Source: Bacillota bacterium (GTDB lineage Bacteria > Bacillota > UBA4882 > UBA8346). Taken from it: a DNA stretch of 7,824 nt. Made by a program: the position numbers and the translations under genes. Below are positions 1-5,253 of the stretch, one piece after another. Every line of letters starts with the position of its first letter. Position 1 is the first letter of the stretch. The stretch is from assembly GCA_023436305.1 (NCBI GenBank), contig JAEZJQ010000132.1:1-7824 (forward strand), given 5' to 3'. A model generated the notes under the pieces. That model saw only the letters and a program-made list of their open reading frames with translations. It did not search any database and was not told the DNA's origin.

Positions 1-738
1 GAAGCCTTAGCTTCGGGATATCGTCATATCGATACAGCCGCGGGATACGGCAATGAGGAAAGCGTCGGCATTGCGGTAAAGCAAAGCGGTATCTCCCGGG
101 AATCGCTTTTCATCACCAGCAAGCTGCAAAACACGGCGCACGGCTACGAAGATACAATGGTGGCTTTTGAGCGTACCATGAAGAATCTGGATATGGATTA
201 CCTTGATTTGTATCTGATCCATTGGCCCAATCCCATCAAGTACAGAAATTGCTGGCAAGAAGCCAACGCAGGCACCTGGAAGGCTTTTGAGGAATTATAT
301 ACCGCCGGACGCATCCGTTCCATCGGCATCAGCAACTTCCATCCTCATCATATCGAAGAGCTCATGAAAACAGCAACGATTGCGCCCATGGTCAATCAAA
401 TCCGGCTTTGTCCCGGAGACACCCAAAGAGAGGTGGTAGCCTACTGCAAAGCTCATGATATTTTGCTGGAAGCGTATAGTCCGCTTGGAACGGGTTTGAT
501 CTTTGAAGTACCGGAAATGCAAACCCTTGCGCGGAAATATGGAAAGACCATTGCCCAGATCTGCATCCGTTGGAGCCTGCAGATGGGCTTTTTACCGCTG
601 CCCAAGTCTGTAAATACATTCCGCATTAAGGAAAACGCCGCTGTTTTCGATTTTGAGCTTTCAGCACAAGATGTACAGGCTATCGCCGGTTTAAAAGGCT
701 GCGGATATTCCCAGAATCCCGACACGATCACATTCTAA
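1..738 (+). CDS. Aldo/keto reductase, 5' end outside window
   Basis: Cytosolic NAD(P)H-dependent oxidoreductase that reduces aldehydes or ketones to alcohols; the substrate cannot be read from sequence. The frame is open from base 1 to a TAA at 736-738, giving 245 residues, so roughly the first 30-40 residues of a usual 270-280 residue enzyme are missing. The catalytic tetrad is present, numbered from the window start: Asp11 and Tyr16 in GYRHIDTAAGYGNEE, Lys41 in ITSKL, and His74 in LYLIHWPNP. IGISNF, the EAYSPLGTG stretch and the PLPKSVN cofactor-phosphate loop match the AKR barrel order, and the tail is of the usual length. An internal ATG at 157 is not the start, because the conserved Asp, Tyr and Lys lie upstream of it. 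It appears to be the last gene of its transcription unit and is convergent with the DUF362 gene. The family call is secure; the substrate is unknown. Confidence 0.95.
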   Translation, partial: EALASGYRHIDTAAGYGNEESVGIAVKQSGISRESLFITSKLQNTAHGYEDTMVAFERTMKNLDMDYLDLYLIHWPNPIKYRNCWQEANAGTWKAFEELYTAGRIRSIGISNFHPHHIEELMKTATIAPMVNQIRLCPGDTQREVVAYCKAHDILLEAYSPLGTGLIFEVPEMQTLARKYGKTIAQICIRWSLQMGFLPLPKSVNTFRIKENAAVFDFELSAQDVQAIAGLKGCGYSQNPDTITF

Positions 739-741
739 TTA

Positions 742-764
742 AAAAAGCGGTTCCAACGCTTTTT
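742..764 (+). terminator. Possible intrinsic terminator after the aldo/keto reductase
   Basis: An 8-bp perfect stem (AAAAAGCG at 742-749 with CGCTTTTT at 757-764) encloses a 7-base loop and begins 3 bases after the stop codon. The T run is part of the stem arm, and only three of the eight pairs are G-C. It is therefore weaker than a textbook terminator, but the position between convergent genes and the near symmetry would let it act on both strands. Confidence 0.55.
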
Positions 765-829
765 AATGTCTCTATTTTCGTGTTAACCACCCATGCCTGA
801 CACCAACCAGCAATGAAAATATTCTCAAA

Positions 830-962
830 GAACTCACTCTGGCTCTCTCTTTTGCGAAAGAGAGAGTAACCATTATCCTTCGTGGTCTAATTTCTTTTTA
901 ACCCGCCTGATAAAACCTTTTCCCTCTTTTTCGCAAAAGAGAGGGAACAAAAGGGTGAGTTC
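830..962. repeat. Dyad (REP/MITE-like) intergenic repeat with two hairpins
   Basis: The ends are inverted copies: GAACTCACTCT at 830-840, and AGGGTGAGTTC at 952-962, which reads GAACTCACCCT on the other strand. Just inside each end is a hairpin with a related CTCTTTTGCGAAA core. The left one pairs 843-852 with 857-866 (10 bp, loop TGCG). The right one pairs 920-931 with 936-947 (12 bp with one G-T pair, 4-base loop). The middle (about 868-918) has no coding potential. The layout, non-coding and between convergent genes with terminal inverted repeats and inner palindromes, matches short non-autonomous mobile or REP-type repeats. Whether it is repeated elsewhere in the genome cannot be seen here. 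The right hairpin lies about 30 bp beyond the DUF362 stop on the minus strand but lacks a U tract, so a terminator role is doubtful. Confidence 0.7.
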
Positions 963-978
963 ACTTTCTTTTTCCGTT

Positions 979-1746
979 TTAACAATTTACTTGATTCCAT
1001 TCCATGATCATTTTATTGATTTGATGATGCGGCTGATAAGGAATTTGGTGTTGTTCAGGTTTTTCGCCGGTAACTTTTAGGTGATGATCCGGATAAAGCA
1101 ATCCGAAGCCTTTATGATGTAACAGTTTTAAATACCCAATAACATTCGGATCAAACCCCATCAAATAAGCGGCCAGCGAGTCCGCACCAAGCGCGTCAAA
1201 GGATGCCACTGCCCAGCCGGAATTGATTTTATGGCCGAAAATCGGCCCATCGCCTTCCATTCCGATTGTTCCGTCGATAATTGCCAGATCCGGATAAACA
1301 TATTCAGCAATGGCGGTTAAGATGTGGTGAATGAACGCACCCTGCGTGTGGAGGCTTTCACGTTTTGAATTTCCCCGGATCGAACCAACCAACACGTTTT
1401 TGATGGCGGCGGTAACCAGGACGCTATCATGGGTTTTCGGTCTGGCTATGGAAACCAGGAAAGGAGTATTCATTAATGTTTTGCTCACCGGCAAAGTGAT
1501 CTTGCCACCCGGAAAAACTAATTCTTTATCAACCACTTCATCATCCTTTAGATCGAACAGCTTGATCTTTGGATTTTCCTTGGCTAATTTGGTAAATCCA
1601 TAAATCCGAAAACCGGTTTTGGTATTCCCCATCGTGGAACTTTCGGCAATAACGATCTCGCCGGAATAAAACGGCGTAATAAAATCAATAAAACTCCTGA
1701 CAGCGTTTACCGGTGTGGTGGCAAGCTCCCTCCCGTGAATACTCAT
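979..1746 (-). CDS. DUF362 domain protein, main (C-terminal) part of a split gene
   Basis: A 255-residue frame ending at TAA 979-981. It carries most of a DUF362 domain (PF04015), a family of uncharacterised proteins often found with iron-sulfur or redox genes. Visible family features are ELATTPVNAVRSFIDF near the start, the IVIAESSTMGNT strand and turn, LVSIARPKTHD, then TAAIKNVLVGSIRG, and LAIIDGTIGMEGDGP followed by FDALGADSLAA. No C-terminal ferredoxin domain is present. The family's N-terminal strand and IKVNLV motif are missing from this frame and lie in the frame immediately upstream (1743-1925), overlapping by ATGA. No convincing ribosome binding site precedes the ATG at 1746, so translation would depend on reinitiation or a frameshift. 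The sequence is intact to its end, with no other stops, so any inactivation is recent. It is either a frameshifted gene or a coupled two-part gene. Confidence 0.8.
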   Translation of the reverse strand: MSIHGRELATTPVNAVRSFIDFITPFYSGEIVIAESSTMGNTKTGFRIYGFTKLAKENPKIKLFDLKDDEVVDKELVFPGGKITLPVSKTLMNTPFLVSIARPKTHDSVLVTAAIKNVLVGSIRGNSKRESLHTQGAFIHHILTAIAEYVYPDLAIIDGTIGMEGDGPIFGHKINSGWAVASFDALGADSLAAYLMGFDPNVIGYLKLLHHKGFGLLYPDHHLKVTGEKPEQHQIPYQPHHQINKMIMEWNQVNC

Positions 1747-1925
1747 GACTGTCCGGGTACCAAATTAACTTTGATGGTCAACGATGAAATATGAGCCAAA
1801 ACCTGCTTAAGATCATCTTTGATAAAACATAAAGCATCCCGTACTCCTTGTTGGTGTTCCTTGCTTCCAACCAAAACTATTTTTGGGGGCAGCGGTGTCG
1901 TTGAATGATTATTCTCATGAGTCAA
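1743..1925 (-). CDS. DUF362 protein, N-terminal fragment (60 residues)
   Basis: This 60-residue frame starts at TTG (1925-1923). A TGA lies two codons upstream in frame, so no earlier start is possible, and a GAGAGG ribosome binding site sits 10 bases upstream. The product has an IVLVGSKEHQQGVRDAL strand-helix and ends in TIKVNLVPGQS. This is the expected N-terminal part of a DUF362 domain, where (I/V)KxNLV is followed by the LATT segment that begins the next frame. The stop TGA overlaps the ATG of the downstream frame as ATGA. Joined by a -1 shift, the two frames give about 315 residues, a normal length for the family. On its own it is too short to fold as the domain. It is most likely the 5' part of one gene. 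Confidence 0.7.
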   Translation of the reverse strand: MTHENNHSTTPLPPKIVLVGSKEHQQGVRDALCFIKDDLKQVLAHISSLTIKVNLVPGQS

Positions 1926-1992
1926 TGCGGATCATCCTCTCAAATTGTTGAATAAGTCACAACCGGCATTTTTTAAAAAAATTTATCAATTC

Positions 1993-1998
1993 ATTATA
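1993..1998 (-). promoter_or_regulatory. Candidate -10 box for the DUF362 gene
   Basis: The minus strand reads exactly TATAAT here, about 68 bases upstream of the TTG start and within an A/T-rich stretch. No good -35 hexamer is seen 16-18 bases further upstream, so this is a tentative promoter call based on the -10 match and position only. Confidence 0.3.
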
Positions 1999-2192
1999 CG
2001 TATCGGTCTTTGCGGCTCCGGAATATACCGTTATTTTTAATTGGAGTTAAGCAGTTCACCCCGAAAAGCCTTCGCCGCATCGACATTTAAAAAATGTTGG
2101 GGTACGGAACTCAAATGTAACGAAATTTCAACCAAGTTCCAGAAGTATATCCGGGATTAAAAGCGAATTAATTAATGACTAAGAAAGAATCC

Positions 2193-2199
2193 GGGAGGG
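2193..2199 (+). promoter_or_regulatory. Ribosome binding site deciding the lipoprotein start
   Basis: GGGAGGG, 8 bases upstream of the ATG at 2208, with a run of six T directly before the start codon. It fixes the start at 2208 rather than at 2175, which has no comparable site. Confidence 0.8.
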
Positions 2200-2207
2200 T
2201 GTTTTTT

Positions 2208-2771
2208 ATGAAAAAAAGGTTTCTTTTAATTTTGGTTTGCTTAATCGTTATATCCGGATGTAGTATCAGTGATTTGGGGAAAATAAAAATCGTCGATGAT
2301 GAGATCGATAATTCTAAAATCGTGATGCTTCGAGTCATATACAAATCGTCAGATAAAGGAATGGCTAATTATAGAGCCCTGATCACATATTCCAAGAAAA
2401 TCAAAGAGAATGAACCGGTTATAACAGCGGTTAATTTCAAGATAAACACCAATGGTAAAGAAATTATTTTAGCCCCAAAATCTTATTTGGTAACTGACGA
2501 ACAAAAACATGAATTGACGCTGACCGATATTTCTTCGAAAACGGAGAGTTATACTGAAACCGATAGTTCCTTTCTTGATGACAGAGTTGACGTCCGTACC
2601 TATACAGTCTATATCATGGAAGGGAATATCAACCTTTCTTTGGATATTACCGGCCAGATAAGGACGAGTACGAAGCTTATCTATCGATTATATTTGGGAA
2701 CCAGACCTTTGACCTTCGAAATTTCCAAGAAAGACCTTGATCTGTTAAAAACATTCATCGATTCCAAGTAA
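2208..2771 (+). CDS. Putative lipoprotein of unknown function
   Basis: A 187-residue predicted secreted lipoprotein. The N-terminus MKKRF is followed by a hydrophobic run (LLILVCLIVI) and a lipobox I15-S16-G17-C18, so Cys18 should be lipid-modified and anchor the protein on the outer face of the cytoplasmic membrane. The mature part is polar, rich in Lys, Asp, Thr and Ile, and alternates in a way that suggests beta strands; no catalytic motif or known domain is recognised. The start at 2208 is chosen over an in-frame ATG at 2175 because a GGGAGGG site at 2193-2199 lies 8 bases before it and because it places the signal peptide at the N-terminus. Codon use is visibly more A/T-rich than in the kinase and regulator genes, which may reflect horizontal acquisition or weak selection. 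It stands alone between two intergenic regions. Lipoprotein call firm, function unknown. Confidence 0.82.
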   Translation: MKKRFLLILVCLIVISGCSISDLGKIKIVDDEIDNSKIVMLRVIYKSSDKGMANYRALITYSKKIKENEPVITAVNFKINTNGKEIILAPKSYLVTDEQKHELTLTDISSKTESYTETDSSFLDDRVDVRTYTVYIMEGNINLSLDITGQIRTSTKLIYRLYLGTRPLTFEISKKDLDLLKTFIDSK

Positions 2772-2813
2772 CAACACCACGACGCCAAATTCTTTAGGGG
2801 TGGTTCGGATAGC

Positions 2814-2833
2814 AGGCCAAACTGTTTTGGCTT
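2814..2833 (+). terminator. Weak hairpin downstream of the lipoprotein gene
   Basis: An 8-bp stem (AGGCCAAA with TTTGGCTT, one G-T pair) with loop CTGT, 42 bases after the stop codon. It is not followed by a T tract, so intrinsic termination is uncertain; it could equally be a chance hairpin. Confidence 0.25.
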
Positions 2834-2835
2834 GT

Positions 2836-2945
2836 CCCGTTGCTGAAAAATTTGATTGCCCATCCGGACCTATCCCCCGACCCCTTCCCTCGGTCAAATA
2901 TCCTGCCCAATCCGGAGGGAAGGGGAGAAAGCCTCGGTGAAAATC
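2836..2945. repeat. REP-like hairpin repeat, direct copy 1
   Basis: About 110 bp nearly identical to 3027-3130. It begins CCCGTTGCTGAAAAATTTGA and continues through a CCCCGACCCCTTCCCTCGGT core to AGAAAGCCTCG. Within it, CCCCTTCCCTC (2881-2891) pairs perfectly with GAGGGAAGGGG (2915-2925) in an 11-bp stem around a 23-base loop. Sequence after it (about 2946-2990) shows faint similarity to the loop side of the inverted unit at 3161-3186, suggesting a decayed partner half. Confidence 0.8.
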
Positions 2946-3026
2946 CTACCCAATCCCGGATAACTGCTCAAACATTTACCAGACCAGTTTATACAATTAG
3001 ACCGGCTACCGATTACGATTAACGAC

Positions 3027-3130
3027 CCCGTAGCTGAAAAATTTGATTGCCCATCCGGACCTATCCCCCGACCCCTTCCCTCGGTGAAAATATTCTGCCC
3101 AATCCGGAGGGAAGGAGAGAAAGCCTCGAT
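3027..3130. repeat. REP-like hairpin repeat, direct copy 2
   Basis: Second direct copy, offset about 191 bp from the first, with a handful of substitutions and one inserted base. The stem pairs 3074-3082 with 3107-3115 (9 bp, 24-base loop), shortened relative to copy 1 by one substitution in the right arm. The shared block includes about 30 bp upstream of the hairpin (GCTGAAAAATTTGATTGCCC), so the duplication is wider than the palindrome itself. Confidence 0.8.
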
Positions 3131-3213
3131 AAAACAGCAACGTCAACTCCCCCTTCCCTCCAAATGACCGCCCAAAATTACTCACCGAGGGAAGGGGGTC
3201 GGGGGGTTAGGTC
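3058..3213. repeat. Large dyad element formed by copy 2 and an inverted unit
   Basis: The outer arms 3058-3087 and 3182-3213 are inverted copies of about 30 bp, differing by one substitution and two extra bases. The inner arms 3104-3119 and 3147-3162 are also complementary with few mismatches. The right half has its own perfect 12-bp hairpin (3149-3160 with 3187-3198, 26-base loop). The element is therefore two hairpin units head to head, the arrangement of bacterial interspersed mosaic elements or a MITE. It has no coding content. It shares no sequence with the 830-962 repeat, so two repeat families are present. Confidence 0.75.
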
Positions 3214-3302
3214 GTTTTTAGGCCCCCAATATCCACTACAGCCTCAAATCATTTTACTCTCAACAAAATATATCTTCGCCCAAAGAGCAGGATGAATTGG
3301 AA

Positions 3303-3325
3303 TTTAGTAGAATTAGGCTACTAAA
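3303..3325 (+). promoter_or_regulatory. Inverted repeat upstream of the kinase leader
   Basis: Perfect 8-bp arms TTTAGTAG (3303-3310) and CTACTAAA (3318-3325) are separated by AATTAGG. The repeat ends 5 bases before the leader ribosome binding site and contains a TAGAAT (3308-3313) resembling a -10 box, though no matching -35 is seen. It could be an operator or an RNA hairpin near the ribosome binding site. Confidence 0.4.
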
Positions 3326-3343
3326 GAATAGAGGGAGTTTTTT

Positions 3344-3394
3344 ATGAAAGCTAAATTCATTCAATCATTGATAAGATTTGAATTTGCAGGGTAA
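3344..3394 (+). CDS. Possible 16-residue leader peptide ahead of the kinase
   Basis: A short frame encoding MKAKFIQSLIRFEFAG. It has a strong GAGGGAG ribosome binding site at 3331-3337, six T, then ATG AAA, almost identical to the initiation region of the lipoprotein gene at 2195-2213. Its TAA lies 4 bases before the kinase ATG at 3399, and the kinase ribosome binding site (AGGG, 3388-3391) lies inside its last codons, so translation of the two would be coupled. Alternatively this is the original kinase N-terminus, cut off by a frameshift: the kinase frame is open upstream to a TTG at 3378. No similarity to a known leader peptide is recognised. Confidence 0.4.
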   Translation: MKAKFIQSLIRFEFAG

Positions 3395-3398
3395 TTCC

Positions 3399-5186
3399 AT
3401 GAAACCGCACTGGCTGTTCGCTGGTACGCTCCGGGGACAATTGTCGGTTTCCTTGATATTGCTGATCATCGGCGCGGTTGCCGCAATCGGGATCACCTCG
3501 ATTAAAATCGCCCAGCAAGTCGTTAAAAACAATACCACCCGATTCGGCGGAAAAATGCTGACCCAAGCCGCGTTCCGATTGGGCAGCGTAATTAATAACG
3601 CCGAAACCACCGTGGACTCCATTATCCTGGACCGGAGATTGGCCCCGTTATTACATGATTTATCATCACCGAACCGGCGGATTCATGAACCAGCCCGCGA
3701 GGCCCTCCGTGATTTACTGGTACAGTATAAAGCATCTTTACTGCCGGGTATGGAACTTACCCTTATTAATTCCACCGGGAAAACGGTGACAACTTATCAT
3801 CTCCTTGCCACGCCAACGGAATTAATCTCCGCCACTCATTCCCAAAAGCCCAAAGTATGGCGGTTACGTTATTTCCTCAACAACAAGGTAAGCGACGCGA
3901 ATATCTCCGGCCGGTTACTGGAGCTAACCGCCCGAATCGTCAGCTTGCCGGGACGGCCGCAGCAGGGGTGGATTATCTTACATATGGACTACCGGTTGGT
4001 GGAATCCATTATGACCAATATTTCGCTGCAAGAAAACGCTTTAGGCCGGTTTCAAAGTGAAGCCGTTGTATTTGGACCGGAAAAGCAAGTGATCTTTCCG
4101 TGGGTTCCTCCCTCCAAACAGATTTTAACCGGTATCTACCGGAAACGGACGGACCAACTTCAAAATACGAATGTGGTTGAAGAAAAAGTTAACGGGAAAA
4201 ATTATCTGGTGATTGGCGCGCCCGTCCCCTGGACTCCCTGGGAGGTATATATTTCAGCGCCAACCAGCCGCCTTTATACCGGATTGGAACGGATTAACAA
4301 TAGTGTTTTCGTAACCGGCGTCATTTGCAGCATTTTCGCCATTTTCTTCGCCACCTTGCTATCATATTTGGTCACCAAACCCGTTAATAAACTCCGTAAC
4401 ACCATGGGTTTCGTGGAAGATGGCTATTTTTCGGTCAAGGCTCCCGAAGGAGGCCCGCTGGAGATTCAGACCCTGGGACGGGCTTTCAACCGGATGCTTA
4501 ATGAAGTGGACATGCTCACCAGGCGTTTGGTGGCGGAAGAAAGCCAAAGAAAAACAGCCGTTATCAAAACGCTTCAAGCCCAGATTGCGCCTCATTTTAT
4601 CTTTAACACCTTGACGGCCATAGCCGGGATGACCGCCGCATGTTCTCCCGAGGAAGTGGCCGAAGCTTTGCGTTCGTTAAAATGCCTGCTCTATCTCAGC
4701 ATTGGAAAATCCGGCGATTTTGTTTCCCTTGCCGAAGAATTCGAGCATATTCATCATTACATATACTTAATGAATATTCGGTATCCCGGCAAATTCTCGC
4801 TTCGGATGGAATTGCCGGAAGAACTATGCCATTGCCGGACGATCCGGTTGGTATTGCAGCCGGTGGTGGAGAACTGCCTGCAGCATGGCTTAAAGTCCCA
4901 AGGCGGAATCATCCGGGTATCCGCCATCCAAAAGGATGAGGCGGTATTGATTGCCATTACCGATAACGGAGTGGGAATGGCTCCTGAACAATTAAATGCG
5001 GTTTGGAATCAGAAACAGTCCGGGACCGGGGTCGGCATCCGTAATGTGGATGAACGATTGAAACTAAGCTTTGGACCCGATTACGGATTAACATTGGCCA
5101 GTTCCCCAGGGAAAGGGACCACAGTTACATTGCGGATTCCATTTCAGGATATCAATGAACCGGAGGAAATTGCATCCGGGAATTAA
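3399..5186 (+). CDS. Sensor histidine kinase, LytS/YesM type
   Basis: Membrane-bound two-component sensor of 595 residues that should autophosphorylate on His and pass the phosphate to the regulator encoded next to it. Order: short cytoplasmic tail; TM1 at about residues 15-38; an extracellular sensor region to about 300, probably of the Cache type by size and position; TM2 at about 303-325; HAMP at about 326-378; a helix; then the His_kinase domain (PF06580) with phospho-acceptor His399 in LQAQIAPHFIFNTL. The ATPase domain shows the N box LQPVVENCLQHGL (Asn492), G1 DNGVGM (Asp522) and G2 GTGVGIRNVDERL (Gly542-Gly546). The acceptor motif reads IAPHF where INPHF is usual in the family. The start at 3399 is preferred over TTG 3378 because AGGG lies 7 bases upstream and TM1 is already complete. 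Context with an AraC regulator and a sugar-binding protein points to carbohydrate sensing. Confidence 0.93.
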   Translation: MKPHWLFAGTLRGQLSVSLILLIIGAVAAIGITSIKIAQQVVKNNTTRFGGKMLTQAAFRLGSVINNAETTVDSIILDRRLAPLLHDLSSPNRRIHEPAREALRDLLVQYKASLLPGMELTLINSTGKTVTTYHLLATPTELISATHSQKPKVWRLRYFLNNKVSDANISGRLLELTARIVSLPGRPQQGWIILHMDYRLVESIMTNISLQENALGRFQSEAVVFGPEKQVIFPWVPPSKQILTGIYRKRTDQLQNTNVVEEKVNGKNYLVIGAPVPWTPWEVYISAPTSRLYTGLERINNSVFVTGVICSIFAIFFATLLSYLVTKPVNKLRNTMGFVEDGYFSVKAPEGGPLEIQTLGRAFNRMLNEVDMLTRRLVAEESQRKTAVIKTLQAQIAPHFIFNTLTAIAGMTAACSPEEVAEALRSLKCLLYLSIGKSGDFVSLAEEFEHIHHYIYLMNIRYPGKFSLRMELPEELCHCRTIRLVLQPVVENCLQHGLKSQGGIIRVSAIQKDEAVLIAITDNGVGMAPEQLNAVWNQKQSGTGVGIRNVDERLKLSFGPDYGLTLASSPGKGTTVTLRIPFQDINEPEEIASGN

Positions 5187-5227
5187 CATTTTCATTCCTG
5201 GTGGTTGTGTCTTCCGGATATGGGCGG

Positions 5228-5237
5228 TTAGTACTAA
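5228..5237. promoter_or_regulatory. Perfect palindrome in the kinase-regulator gap
   Basis: TTAGTACTAA is a perfect 10-base palindrome in the 67-bp gap between kinase and regulator, ending 2 bases before the regulator ribosome binding site (AAGGAG, 5240-5245). Its TTAGTA/TACTAA halves also occur in the inverted repeat at 3303-3325. It is short enough to be chance. Confidence 0.25.
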
Positions 5238-5253
5238 ATAAGGAGCAAAGAGT

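Larger units (their letters stand above)
1926..2207. other. Divergent intergenic region
   Basis: It separates the minus-strand DUF362 gene from the plus-strand lipoprotein gene and must carry promoters for both. Only a minus-strand TATAAT (1993-1998) stands out. A small stem (2081-2088 with 2092-2099) and a GGAACT/AGTTCC pair (2106-2111, 2135-2140) are weak, and no convincing plus-strand promoter is seen. Confidence 0.5.
2772..3398. other. 627-bp intergenic region made mostly of repeats
   Basis: Apart from the hairpin repeats (2836-3213), the inverted repeat at 3303-3325 and the 16-codon leader, nothing recognisable is present. Bases 3214-3300 are A/T-rich with no clear promoter hexamers. 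The 60- and 82-codon frames that cross the repeats are not considered genes. Confidence 0.7.

Noticed and set aside
920..947. Intrinsic terminator for the DUF362 gene
   Set aside because: The stem is strong, but on the minus strand it is followed by AAGG and not a U run; better explained as part of the repeat.
1331..1603. 90-codon plus-strand frame
   Set aside because: Antisense to the conserved DUF362 coding sequence; no ribosome binding site or family resemblance.
2010..2037. Plus-strand promoter TTGCGG with TATTTT at 16-base spacing
   Set aside because: Only 3 of 6 and 4 of 6 matches to consensus; expected by chance in A/T-rich spacer.
2175..2207. Upstream ATG start for the lipoprotein
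   Set aside because: It has no ribosome binding site and would bury the signal peptide behind 11 polar residues; 2208 has GGGAGGG at good spacing.
2840..3022. 60-codon plus-strand frame across repeat copy 1
   Set aside because: It lies inside a non-coding hairpin repeat, has low-complexity Pro/Arg/Gly-rich content, no ribosome binding site and no conserved reading across copies.
2836..3213. CRISPR array
   Set aside because: There are only two direct copies of about 110 bp with diverged ends and no regular short spacers, and no cas genes nearby.
3047..3295. 82-codon plus-strand frame across the dyad repeat
   Set aside because: It is repeat-derived, the reading runs through palindromes, and no initiation signal is seen.
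3378..3398. TTG start for the histidine kinase
   Set aside because: No ribosome binding site at proper distance, while ATG 3399 has AGGG 7 bases upstream.
4640..4939. 99-codon plus-strand frame inside the kinase
   Set aside because: Out-of-frame shadow over the conserved ATPase-domain coding region.
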